Below are positions 33,764 through 41,962 of a stretch of DNA of 64,000 nt, piece by piece. The DNA lies in assembly GCF_002872335.1 (NCBI RefSeq), contig NZ_NJAG01000013.1:1-64000 (forward strand), written 5' to 3'. A program made the translations under genes and the position numbers. How positions within the stretch are numbered: position 1 is the first letter of the stretch; every line of letters begins with the position of its first letter. This DNA is from Siphonobacter sp. BAB-5405. GTDB taxonomy: Bacteria; Bacteroidota; Bacteroidia; Cytophagales; Spirosomataceae. The notes under the pieces are model-generated. The model had not been told where the DNA came from. It saw only the letters and a list, made by a program, of their open reading frames with translations, and ran no database searches.

Positions 33764-34699
33764 CTAACTTAACGCTTGCTTGATCTTCGTATATACGTCT
33801 GATTCGACTTGCCGTTTGGCTAATAGAATCATACTCTTAATCGCTAGCGGGGAAGAAATACCGTGAGCAATAATGACGTTTCCATTCACGCCTAGAATAG
33901 GGCTTCCGCCCGCGGCTTCGTAATTCATGTGGTTGACAAATTCGTCGTCCACACCCCGGCTTTTAAGAATATCATAAATGGATTCGCCCATTTTTAAAAT
34001 GACGTTTCCGGTAAATCCATCACAAACAATCACGTCGGCTTTATCCGTAAACAGCTCTTTACCTTCGAGGTTACCGATAAAGTTGTATTTCTTGGTGGCT
34101 TTCATTAACTGATGAGCCGCCTGAGCTACGAGTGATCCTTTCTGTTCTTCTTCACCAATATTCACCAGTGCTACGCGGGGATTATCGACGCCATGCGTAT
34201 ACTGAGCATACAGGGAACCGATTTCACCGAATTGTTCAAGCATTTCGGGCTTACAGTCGGCATTGGCACCAATATCCAGCAAAACGGCCATTTTACCCGA
34301 AACCTGCGGAGCAAAACCCACAATAGCGGGCCGAATGAGTCCTTCAACCGCTTTCACGCTAAAGAGAGCCCCTACGTGCATCGCTCCCGTATTGCCAGCC
34401 GAGCAGAAAGCATCTACGACTCGCTCTTTCAAAAGTTTAAACCCAACTCCAATGCTGGAATTGGGCTTCTGAGAAAGGGCCTTGGTAGGATGCTCGCCCA
34501 TGGCAATCACTTCGGTGGTATGTACAATTTCGATCGTAGCAGGTAACGTTCGTTCACCTAAAACTTCCTGAATATCCGCCTGATTTCCAATCAATACGAT
34601 TCGAACTTGCTCGGTTAATTCATTAGCAGCCAGCAATGCTCCTTCTACAATCGCTTTTGGGGCAAAATCACCCCCCATAACATCAACAGCAATCTTCAT
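33764..34699 (-). CDS. plsX: Phosphate acyltransferase PlsX
   Basis: PlsX makes acyl-phosphate from acyl-ACP for phospholipid synthesis. The 311-residue protein starts [14 protein letters not shown] and has [31 protein letters not shown] and [15 protein letters not shown], the characteristic blocks. The start at 34699 agrees with the family; the frame is open to 34711. A TAnnTTTG element lies 26 bases upstream. It sits in the usual DUF177-rpmF-plsX-fabH order. Confidence 0.96.
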   Translation of the reverse strand: MKIAVDVMGGDFAPKAIVEGALLAANELTEQVRIVLIGNQADIQEVLGERTLPATIEIVHTTEVIAMGEHPTKALSQKPNSSIGVGFKLLKERVVDAFCSAGNTGAMHVGALFSVKAVEGLIRPAIVGFAPQVSGKMAVLLDIGANADCKPEMLEQFGEIGSLYAQYTHGVDNPRVALVNIGEEEQKGSLVAQAAHQLMKATKKYNFIGNLEGKELFTDKADVIVCDGFTGNVILKMGESIYDILKSRGVDDEFVNHMNYEAAGGSPILGVNGNVIIAHGISSPLAIKSMILLAKRQVESDVYTKIKQALS

Positions 34700-34724
34700 C
34701 CAGGTAACCAATTTTGGTGGCGGG

Positions 34725-34732
34725 CAAAATTA
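34725..34732 (-). promoter_or_regulatory. Possible plsX -7 promoter element
   Basis: TAATTTTG on the minus strand matches TAnnTTTG, 26 bases before plsX. No TTG occurs at the right distance, so the promoter is only partial. It lies just after the rpmF terminator, which supports separate transcription of plsX. Confidence 0.45.
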
Positions 34733-34743
34733 AGGGATTCGCC

Positions 34744-34840
34744 CAAAAAATAAATGGTTAATTGCCGATAGTTCACCGGTAGAAGCTGACCGGAGTGGTC
34801 AAACCTCTCATCTCCAATGAATACCCAGCAATTAACCATT
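34744..34840 (-). terminator. Long hairpin terminator between rpmF and plsX
   Basis: A perfect 13-bp inverted repeat (34753-34765 with 34828-34840) encloses 62 bases that contain a smaller stem (34776-34780 with 34789-34793). On the minus strand it is followed by a T-rich run at 34752-34744. It ends the DUF177-rpmF transcript or works as an attenuator. Confidence 0.6.
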
Positions 34841-34854
34841 CCGAACGCCTGTAC

Positions 34855-35049
34855 TTAGGCGTTGGCTTTGTAGTTCTCAACTACCACTTTACCGCGGTAG
34901 TACAGATTTCCTTCGTGTACGTGAGCCCGGTGATACAGGTGTACTTCGCCCGTAGTAGCATCCGTTGCCAGTTGTTTTACGGTCAGATTATCATGAGTCC
35001 GGCGTTTGTCACGACGGGTGCTGGAGTGACGGCGTTTAGGGTGTGCCAT
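34855..35049 (-). CDS. rpmF: 50S ribosomal protein L32
   Basis: A 64-residue basic protein starting [20 protein letters not shown], the L32 signature. It has no CxxC zinc motif in the C-terminal half (residues read [19 protein letters not shown]), so it is a zinc-independent form. It lies 81 bases after the DUF177 gene, as in most bacteria. Confidence 0.96.
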   Translation of the reverse strand: MAHPKRRHSSTRRDKRRTHDNLTVKQLATDATTGEVHLYHRAHVHEGNLYYRGKVVVENYKANA

Positions 35050-35130
35050 GTTGTTCTTAATTATGAGCCGCTACAGGCGGCCGTTTGTTAGCTATTGATC
35101 GATATGAATACGCGTTAACCAGGGCTGAAA

Positions 35131-35694
35131 TCAGGATCCTTTCGAACCGTTTTTCAACTTTTTCAGGGCTTCCCAGCGGGGATCTACCTCGGGTTCGGCG
35201 TTTTCGTCGGGCTTAGCCGATGAGTACACCAGAATTTCGGCGGTAGCTTCTTCGTCCTCTTCATCGCTCTCCGCCGTACGAAACCGGGGATGTAGCTTTT
35301 TCATGGGGACGGTTAAGCCGATGAAATCAAACAGGAAGCGGGCGATATTTACGGTAGCCGTTTCCCAGGGAATGATTTCGATTTCATCCGAGAGTTGCTC
35401 TGCCTTATCTCCAAACTTCAGAATCTGCTTCTCTTTGGTCTGAAATGGTTCCTCGAAAGGATCCAGACTGCGATCGCAGATGAGTTCGTAGCTACCGGCA
35501 ATGTCAAAACTCAGTTGCAGCATCGTGGACGACTTGTCCAGACCTACTTTCGCTTTAAAGGCTCCTTTTGAAATCAGATTCTGATCCAGAGCAGCGAAAA
35601 ATTCGTTACCTCCCTCGAAATGAAAGTCGTAATGCTTGTTTTCGAGCTGGAGAATATCAATATCGTATTGGCGTAATTCCTTTGGATTACTCAT
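35131..35694 (-). CDS. DUF177 (YceD-like) protein
   Basis: A 187-residue acidic protein of the YceD/DUF177 family, which sits upstream of rpmF in most bacteria and is linked to 23S rRNA maturation in some. Family features are DKSSTMLQLSFDIAGSYELICDRSLDPF and the C-terminal HPRF motif. The ATG at 35694 (MSNPKELRQYDID) is preceded by a good promoter and is preferred to 35715. It is the first gene of the fatty acid cluster. Confidence 0.88.
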   Translation of the reverse strand: MSNPKELRQYDIDILQLENKHYDFHFEGGNEFFAALDQNLISKGAFKAKVGLDKSSTMLQLSFDIAGSYELICDRSLDPFEEPFQTKEKQILKFGDKAEQLSDEIEIIPWETATVNIARFLFDFIGLTVPMKKLHPRFRTAESDEEDEEATAEILVYSSAKPDENAEPEVDPRWEALKKLKNGSKGS

Positions 35695-35712
35695 CTCTGT
35701 CAAAAAGGCTCG

Positions 35713-35743
35713 CAAAGTTAGGCCAATCTGCTGATTTTTACAA
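35713..35743 (-). promoter_or_regulatory. Promoter of the DUF177-rpmF cluster
   Basis: On the minus strand TAACTTTG (35720-35713) fits the -7 consensus and TTG lies at 35743-35741 with a 20-base spacer. Transcription should begin about 12 bases before the ATG at 35694. Confidence 0.7.
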
Positions 35744-35920
35744 CGGTAGAAAAATCATTTTTTCCAGAACAGCCTACTTTCGTGAATATTTAAGGGTTTC
35801 TATGCGTAAAATCAGGCTTTGTTCCGGGCTTCCCGCTCTCCCACGAGTTAATTTTTAGCCTCAGAACCGTATCCTCTTCTGTTCATTCAGGGCTAAATTG
35901 GCGTACCACCCAGAGCTGTT

Positions 35921-36988
35921 TTAGAAACGGTCTCCTTCCACTTCCTCCTCTTTTTTGCCCTTGTTTTTGTTTTCGTACACCAATTTGCCCCGGTTGTCAT
36001 ACTCCCGCAGCACCGTGCCTTCCATGGCTTCGTACTTGTCTTTTCCGTACTGAATATCCCGTTTGGTACGTCCACCCGAACCAAACTGATGGTATTCCCG
36101 CCAAAGTTTCACGCGTACGGAATCATCCATCGTTCCCTCTTCCTTGAGCTGTCCACCCTCATAAAACGAGCGGTAGAGCCCCGTATACTTCCCGTGCATC
36201 TTGGGAATTACTTCCTTGATTTTAGTTTGATTCGCATCGTAATACGTAATAACCGATTCGTTGGGAAAGCCTTTCTCATAGATCTGTTTATCCGTCAGTC
36301 CTTCATCTCCGTCCACATCCTTCCCGTACTTTTCCCAGCGACCGTGTTTGGTGCCCATGTAGTAATACCCCTCTTCTTCCAGGTGTTCACCCCGGAATCG
36401 TCGATAGGGTCCGTGCAGAATCTGGGCGTATTCTTTGTCCTTGATCAGAGTCGTCAGAATCCGGTGTGCCCGGTAATCAAACCAGTGAATATCGCGAACG
36501 TATACGCTGGGAGTCTGGTAGGTTTTAAGTACAAAAAACTCTTCAATGGTCACTCGTTCGCCCGAACCCAGTCGATTGGTAATATGGGTAATGGGAATGC
36601 CCTCGTACTCGCTGGCCGCGAATTTGTTGATTTTCTTTTTCCCGCTTTTCTTCGTTCGGTGCGATACTTTCAATCCCAGATCGGCCGGTAATCCGTCACT
36701 GTTGAGTTCCCCGAGTGGAGAGTTCACACCTGCACTAGCCGATACCCCTTCCAGAGCGGCCTTTTTCAAATTTTCCTTACTGCTGAAAGCCTCCTTGATT
36801 TTATTCTTTTTTTCGCTCAGTTCGTCCAGAATCGTTTTGCGGCCGCTTTTCTCGATGAGGGGCTTCTTAGCCGTCGTAAAGATGGAATCATTCTGGGCGA
36901 AAGTCGTCTGACTTAGACACACGCATAATCCGGCAACAAACCAGAAGCTGGAGATTTTAGTTATCGTTGTATCAAGGCTCATACGCAT
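35921..36988 (-). CDS. Secreted MORN/YwqK-like repeat protein
   Basis: A 355-residue protein with an N-terminal signal peptide (about 1-32, FVAGLCVCLSQTTFAQ). After a charged linker, residues 170-340 carry MORN_2/YwqK-type repeats: HGPYRRFRGEHLEEEGYYYMG, HGRWEKYGKD, GLYRSFYEGGQLKEEG and LREYDNRGKLVYEN. Such repeats are common in Bacteroidota secreted proteins; the role is unknown, and the toxin-antitoxin label given to some relatives has no support here. A second ATG at 36982 is possible. It stands alone between divergent units. Confidence 0.7.
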   Translation of the reverse strand: MRMSLDTTITKISSFWFVAGLCVCLSQTTFAQNDSIFTTAKKPLIEKSGRKTILDELSEKKNKIKEAFSSKENLKKAALEGVSASAGVNSPLGELNSDGLPADLGLKVSHRTKKSGKKKINKFAASEYEGIPITHITNRLGSGERVTIEEFFVLKTYQTPSVYVRDIHWFDYRAHRILTTLIKDKEYAQILHGPYRRFRGEHLEEEGYYYMGTKHGRWEKYGKDVDGDEGLTDKQIYEKGFPNESVITYYDANQTKIKEVIPKMHGKYTGLYRSFYEGGQLKEEGTMDDSVRVKLWREYHQFGSGGRTKRDIQYGKDKYEAMEGTVLREYDNRGKLVYENKNKGKKEEEVEGDRF

Positions 36989-37146
36989 AGATTCTACTGG
37001 GGTTGGAACGCAGACGTCCGGGAATTATTTTCTTAACGTGCTGATTATCTAATACAAAAATGCGAAAGAATTACGCAGAGATAGGAAAGTTTTCGTTTTT
37101 TGCAGAAAAATGTAACTCTTCCCGCCAATTATAATCGTTGACTATC

Positions 37147-38088
37147 GTGGAAAAAAACGCAAAAATCTATATTGCTGGCCATCGGGGCATGGTTGGCTCG
37201 GCAATCCTCCGCAAACTCCAGCAGGAGGGCTTCACTAATTTCGCCCTCCGCGGCTCGAAAGAGCTGGATCTGCGTAACCAAGAGGCCGTTCAGCAGTTTT
37301 TTGAAGAAGAACGTCCCGAGTACGTCTTTCTAGCCGCCGCCAAGGTGGGTGGCATCGTGGCGAACAACACCTACCGAGCTGATTTTCTCTACGAAAATCT
37401 GATGATTCAGAATAACGTTATTCATTCGGCTCACTTAACGGACGTCAAGAAATTAATGTTCCTGGGTTCGTCCTGTATTTATCCAAAAATGGCTCCTCAG
37501 CCTTTGAAAGAGGAATACCTGCTCACCAGCGAACTTGAACCTACCAACGAACCCTACGCCATTGCCAAAATCGCGGGCATTAAAATGTGTGAATCGTATC
37601 GTCGTCAGTACGGCCGCAACTTTATCTCGGTTATGCCGACCAACCTGTACGGTCCCAACGATAACTACGATTTACAGAACTCGCACGTATTACCCGCTTT
37701 GATCCGGAAATTCCACGAAGCCAAAGTGAATGGTTCACCCACGGTGGAAGTCTGGGGTACGGGCTCGCCCTTACGCGAATTTTTGTACTCGGATGACCTG
37801 GCCGATGCCTGCTATTTCCTCATGCAACACTATGACGGGGAAGAGTTTGTTAACGTGGGTACGGGTGAAGACTTGTCGATTAAAGCCCTGGCTGAACTGG
37901 TGAAGGAAACCGTAGGCTTTGAAGGCGAGCTGGTTTGGAATACATCGAAACCCGACGGTACGCCGCGGAAGCTCATGGATGTAAGCAAACTGCATGGTTT
38001 AGGCTGGAAGCACCGGGTGGATCTGCCCGAAGGCATTCGCAAAGTATATGAGAAGTTTGTCGAGCACGAAGAAATTCGCGTCCTGTAG
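37147..38088 (+). CDS. fcl: GDP-L-fucose synthase
   Basis: A 313-residue short-chain dehydrogenase-type enzyme that converts GDP-4-keto-6-deoxymannose to GDP-L-fucose with NADPH. The nucleotide-binding loop is GHRGMVG near the N terminus and the catalytic set is Ser in GSSCIYP and Tyr/Lys in PYAIAKIAG. No ATG is available: either GTG at 37147 or TTG at 37138 must start translation, and I prefer GTG. gmd, the preceding step, is not in this window. A terminator follows at 38116. Confidence 0.93.
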   Translation: MEKNAKIYIAGHRGMVGSAILRKLQQEGFTNFALRGSKELDLRNQEAVQQFFEEERPEYVFLAAAKVGGIVANNTYRADFLYENLMIQNNVIHSAHLTDVKKLMFLGSSCIYPKMAPQPLKEEYLLTSELEPTNEPYAIAKIAGIKMCESYRRQYGRNFISVMPTNLYGPNDNYDLQNSHVLPALIRKFHEAKVNGSPTVEVWGTGSPLREFLYSDDLADACYFLMQHYDGEEFVNVGTGEDLSIKALAELVKETVGFEGELVWNTSKPDGTPRKLMDVSKLHGLGWKHRVDLPEGIRKVYEKFVEHEEIRVL

Positions 38089-38115
38089 GCCGCTTTTCCT
38101 TTCTCATTCTGACCA

Positions 38116-38151
38116 GGGAGTCCATCAACCGATGGACTCCCTTTCTTTTTT
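38116..38151 (+). terminator. Terminator after fcl
   Basis: An 11-bp perfect stem (38116-38126 with 38131-38141), a 4-base loop and a T-rich tail. Confidence 0.88.
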
Positions 38152-38345
38152 AGGTTTTTTTTCAAAGTTTCCTTTCGCTTATGGCCTCAGGTTCAGAACT
38201 CCCCTTTTTTCTTAACATTTTTTCAGAAATGGCTTAACACTCTTTAACGCAGGAAATTCTTGAAATATTCAAATCAAAGCCACTTTTGAATCGTCTAACG
38301 GACCTTGCAACGAAAACAATAAAACGGGTATTTCCCTGATAAGCC

Positions 38346-38981
38346 ATGAAAAAATTATTCTTCACTTCAGCCTTTGTTCTTTCTATCATTGTAACCTATG
38401 CCCAGTCCTATCGCTACCGCCCGACGACCGAGCCCGAGGGCGTTCGCTTTGGAATTAAAGGCGGGGTGAACCTGGCAAATGTCATCGTCTCGCCCCGGCC
38501 GGGTAACCTGGTCAACGGACGTACGGATTTACACGCGGGTCTGTTTGCGGACATTCCCGTAGCCGAGAAATTCAGTATTCAGCCGGAGTTATTGTACTCA
38601 CGTCAGGGCTTTCGGATCCTGAATGGAATTGGTTCCGTGACGATGAACACGATCAGTGTACCCGTATTAGCGAAGATTCACGTGACGCCTAATGTATCCA
38701 TTGTAGCCGGTCCGCAGGTAAGTTACCTGGCTAATGCCCGGATTGGTTTAAATAGCTGGTTTGCCATTAATTACGACAATGCTTTCCAGAAAGTAGGGAT
38801 TGACGGGGTAGCCGGGCTGGAATTCGAAGCGGGTAACTTTGTTGTGGGTGGTCGCTATAATTATGGCTTCAATAACCTGAATAAAGACTTTAAATTCAGT
38901 AAGAACTCGGACATGTCCTTCAACGACTTGGTTCAACTACGCAATTCGACGGTACAACTCTCCGTAGGTTATAAATTTTAA
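38346..38981 (+). CDS. Outer membrane beta-barrel protein (PorT/OmpW-like)
   Basis: A 211-residue exported protein with a signal peptide (about 1-20, KLFFTSAFVLSIIVTYAQS). The body has alternating beta strands with aromatic girdle residues, starting at VRFGIKGGVNLANVI and ending in VQLSVGYKF, whose C-terminal Phe is typical for BAM-dependent barrels. This is the PorT-type outer membrane beta-barrel class common in Bacteroidota. Function is not known. Confidence 0.8.
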   Translation: MKKLFFTSAFVLSIIVTYAQSYRYRPTTEPEGVRFGIKGGVNLANVIVSPRPGNLVNGRTDLHAGLFADIPVAEKFSIQPELLYSRQGFRILNGIGSVTMNTISVPVLAKIHVTPNVSIVAGPQVSYLANARIGLNSWFAINYDNAFQKVGIDGVAGLEFEAGNFVVGGRYNYGFNNLNKDFKFSKNSDMSFNDLVQLRNSTVQLSVGYKF

Positions 38982-39040
38982 GCATTTCCCCCACTCGTCC
39001 TTTTATTTTCAGTACAACAGATAACTTTCAGGTTAATGAA

Positions 39041-39069
39041 AAAACCTCCGGGCGTTGCCTGGAGGTTTT
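39041..39069. terminator. Bidirectional terminator
   Basis: A 13-bp stem with one wobble (39041-39053 with 39057-39069) between convergent genes, with A and T tracts at its ends. Confidence 0.8.
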
Positions 39070-39090
39070 CTATTTAAACGTGGCTACCGA

Positions 39091-40422
39091 TTATAGCTTC
39101 GGCGTATCGGGCTTTCGCATGAGTACACCGGGCAGGTCCACTACCTGATGTGCCCGAATGGCATACGGATTGAAATTAGCTAGCCGTCCGCTCGAAGCCG
39201 GGAATTGTCCCGTCGTAATGAAACTCAACGCGTCTTTAACACATAGCTCCTGCGGATCGCCCCAGTTGCGGGTCACATCATCCGCCTGTTGCCGATCTAC
39301 CGGAAGGCCCTCGTAATAGTCACCGTAATTACTGGCATTCACCTGCTTTACTGCTAGCGGGAATGTGTAATAATTCATAACTAAAAACGGGTAATAACCC
39401 GCTGGTTTTCCGTAGGTAGTCTCTCCTACTACCTTCACCGTCATGTAAGGCTTGAGTACGTTAATCAGTAATTCACTAGCGGAAGCTGTCTCTCCCGTAG
39501 CAATGAAGACGACCTGACTTAGGTTCAGGTTACTCGCCGGTAAGGTCTTATCAAAGTTTACTGTCTCATTCCAACTCGTGTACTTTTGATTATGCGTATC
39601 CTTGTACATAAGCTTGCCTGCAGCGGAACGAGGGGCAATCAGGTTGGCTATTTTTTCGGCTAGCTCAACCTCTCCCCCGCCGTTGTACCGCTCGTCAAAA
39701 ATCAGATCGGTTACGTTATTGCTTTTAAAATAAGCAAAGGCCTCGTCTAATTCCGCGGCAGCAGTAGCTCCCAGGAAAGTACCAAAGGCGATGTAGCCTA
39801 TTTTTTTACCATTCTGACTGATAATGCTACGCGTCAAAACCGGATTGGTTTGATACGAAGCTACCTTGAGCGATAAGGTTTGAGAGGTACCATCCGGTTT
39901 TTTAAAGGTGATTTGCATGGACTCTTTAAAAAGGGCTTTCGAGAGGGCATCCGCATTACTAGTGGTAGCAGCAATACCGTCGACCGATGTCACCTGCCAG
40001 CCGCGTTGAACCCCTTGTTTACCAGGGTCGGAATTTTTGTACACAAAAGCTACCCGTAAGTCATTCGCGGCTATGAATCCGAAACTCATGCCTAAGTCGC
40101 CACTTGCTCCAGAAGCTACATTATCCCAGTTTTTCTTAGTTGTGGCGAAACTCCAGCGGTCTAAATTTTTGCCATTGGTACCCAGCGGACTGAAGGTACG
40201 TACCTTTTCCATGACTGCTTCCGGAGTCTGATAACTCGTAGGATTGAAAGTTGCCTTGGACGGTAGTCGGTCACGCCATAAATACATTTCCTGACTATAC
40301 CAGTAAACGCTGTCTCGTACATCTGCCGTGGCGGTAGATACATCGTTCTCATTGTCTTTTTTACACGACGAAGCCAGTGTTCCCAGTAAAAAGATCGTTA
40401 TGGCGTATTGAAGTGCTCTCAT
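39091..40422 (-). CDS. S41-family C-terminal processing-like peptidase, lipoprotein
   Basis: A 443-residue lipoprotein with lipobox LASSC (Cys20). It has a PDZ-like region (about 130-195) and the S41 catalytic core. The nucleophile Ser lies in ATGETASASELL and the lysine in GETTYGKPAG. The N-terminal part (RDSVYWYSQEMYLWRDRLP) is the usual start of the Bacteroidota S41 lipoprotein group. It likely cleaves proteins in the periplasm or at the cell surface. It stands alone, with terminators on both sides. Confidence 0.88.
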   Translation of the reverse strand: MRALQYAITIFLLGTLASSCKKDNENDVSTATADVRDSVYWYSQEMYLWRDRLPSKATFNPTSYQTPEAVMEKVRTFSPLGTNGKNLDRWSFATTKKNWDNVASGASGDLGMSFGFIAANDLRVAFVYKNSDPGKQGVQRGWQVTSVDGIAATTSNADALSKALFKESMQITFKKPDGTSQTLSLKVASYQTNPVLTRSIISQNGKKIGYIAFGTFLGATAAAELDEAFAYFKSNNVTDLIFDERYNGGGEVELAEKIANLIAPRSAAGKLMYKDTHNQKYTSWNETVNFDKTLPASNLNLSQVVFIATGETASASELLINVLKPYMTVKVVGETTYGKPAGYYPFLVMNYYTFPLAVKQVNASNYGDYYEGLPVDRQQADDVTRNWGDPQELCVKDALSFITTGQFPASSGRLANFNPYAIRAHQVVDLPGVLMRKPDTPKL

Positions 40423-40519
40423 TCAGAATATAGTGTTTTGGAATAAGGATTGGTCTCAAAAGCTATAGATAACTGAAATTCAACCCATAATATTTCATTT
40501 TAAGGACTTTTTAAAACAA

Positions 40520-40549
40520 AAAAGCCAGTCTTTCGAAAGACTGGCTTTT
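40520..40549. terminator. Bidirectional palindromic terminator
   Basis: A near-perfect palindrome (40520-40549) between two minus-strand genes, centred on TTTCGAAA, with T tracts on both strands. It ends the DUF349 gene at 40574. Confidence 0.8.
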
Positions 40550-40573
40550 AGAAAAAAATAATATGCCGGATCG

Positions 40574-41875
40574 TTAGAGTACCGTTTCCAGATCGCGTTT
40601 GAATTCAACCAGTAGCATTTCCTTCACGGCTACTTTCCGCTTTTGCGTATTCACCTTCTGGAAAAGGGCTTTGTCAGCAGCTACGTAAGCCCGGATTCGG
40701 CCATCAAACTCCAGATATTGTTCCAGATCGCCCTTCTCCTTGCGTACCAGATATTCCATCTGATAAATCTGAATTTTCAGCTGATCACGTTTCGGCTTCT
40801 CGTCGAAATCCGGGTAGCGATACCCAATCACGCGACGCAGGTAGTTCAACTCAAATACTTTATCGCAGGCTAAGCGGAATTTCTCGGCCACGTTCCGGTC
40901 CAGCGTTTTCACCTTCGGAGCGAGGTCTTTCCACTTCACCAGCAATTCCTTGGCCCGGTCAGAGGCTTTGGAAATAATATCCTGATGTACAGATGCGGTG
41001 AGCGTTTCTGCTTCGGCCGCAATATTTTGCAGCTCCTGTAAACGGGGATCTACCCGAGGACGAGGCGTAATGCCTTTCATGGCATTATAGCGGTCGAAGA
41101 AAATGGTCGTCGCCTTTTTGAAGCGTTTCCATAACTTACTTTGCCGCTTGGGTGGTACGGGGCCTACGGTTTTCCACTCATTCTGTAGCTGACGAACCCG
41201 TACAAAGGCTTCATCAAACTCCGTACTCCGCATTAATTTTTCCGATTCGGCAACGATGTCTTCGAGTTTATCAAAGCGTTCATCAATGATCCGATTTTGT
41301 TCGGCGTAGTATTCGCGACGGCGTTGGAAGAAATCATCCGAAATTCGATCGAAACCGCCCTCAATTTCATCGTGGTAGGGTTTATCGACCGGTCCGGTTT
41401 TTAGCCATTTGGTTTTGATTTCCTGAATTTTGTCCGTGGCTTCATTCCAGTCGGGAATGGTCGTAGCGGCCTGGTGAACCTCATCAAGCAGGGCTCGTTT
41501 AATTTCCAGATTTTTTACCTGGTTCGAGGAGATCAGTTCGCGAAGGTACGTTTCCAGCTTATCGAGCATCGCCAGCAGGGGCGGAAAATCGCCAAGGCCG
41601 TCGAACTCCAGCAGGTTTTTGCGTAATTGCAAAAGTTTAGTCAGGTACGAGCCCTTATTTTGAGCTTCCTGCACATCCTGGTGAAGCTGGATGACTTTTT
41701 GCTGAGCTAACTGAAATCGATTCCGGAAATAATCTAACGCTTCTTCTTCTGTATTGCGTACGTAGCCAATTTCCCGGTCGGGATAGCCAGCGTAGCCTTT
41801 CAGATAAACTTTTCCTTCTTTTGTGTAACCGTGGGTATCTTCTACGTAGCGGTTGGGTGTGATGGTGGTCTCCAT
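40574..41875 (-). CDS. DUF349 domain protein
   Basis: A 433-residue, highly charged, helical protein with several DUF349 repeats (KWLKTGPVDKPYHDEIEGGFD, EWKTVGPVPPKRQSKLWKRF, KWKDLAPKVKTLDRNVAEKF). DUF349 proteins are long coiled proteins of unknown function seen widely in Bacteroidota. The ATG at 41875 (METTITPNRYVED) gives a start consistent with the family; a frame extends to 41902. It is divergent from ettA with 87 bases between the starts, so the promoters overlap. Confidence 0.87.
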   Translation of the reverse strand: METTITPNRYVEDTHGYTKEGKVYLKGYAGYPDREIGYVRNTEEEALDYFRNRFQLAQQKVIQLHQDVQEAQNKGSYLTKLLQLRKNLLEFDGLGDFPPLLAMLDKLETYLRELISSNQVKNLEIKRALLDEVHQAATTIPDWNEATDKIQEIKTKWLKTGPVDKPYHDEIEGGFDRISDDFFQRRREYYAEQNRIIDERFDKLEDIVAESEKLMRSTEFDEAFVRVRQLQNEWKTVGPVPPKRQSKLWKRFKKATTIFFDRYNAMKGITPRPRVDPRLQELQNIAAEAETLTASVHQDIISKASDRAKELLVKWKDLAPKVKTLDRNVAEKFRLACDKVFELNYLRRVIGYRYPDFDEKPKRDQLKIQIYQMEYLVRKEKGDLEQYLEFDGRIRAYVAADKALFQKVNTQKRKVAVKEMLLVEFKRDLETVL

Positions 41876-41918
41876 GGGTTTTTGAGGGATGAGACTGGGC
41901 AAACGGTCCTGAACGCCT

Positions 41919-41926
41919 TACTTTTG
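41919..41926 (+). promoter_or_regulatory. ettA -7 promoter element
   Basis: TACTTTTG matches TAnnTTTG, 36 bases before the ATG at 41963. A -33 element is not clear. Confidence 0.5.
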
Positions 41927-41962
41927 CCAGTGCTGATATTCAAGCAACAAATAAAACAAAAA

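Noticed and set aside
36089-36691. A 200-codon plus-strand frame opposite the secreted repeat protein
   Set aside because: It is antisense to a gene with a signal peptide and repeats; the product has no family features.
35921-36988. Toxin-antitoxin system annotation for the YwqK-like repeat protein
   Set aside because: No partner toxin gene is adjacent and the protein has a signal peptide, so a toxin-antitoxin role is unsupported.
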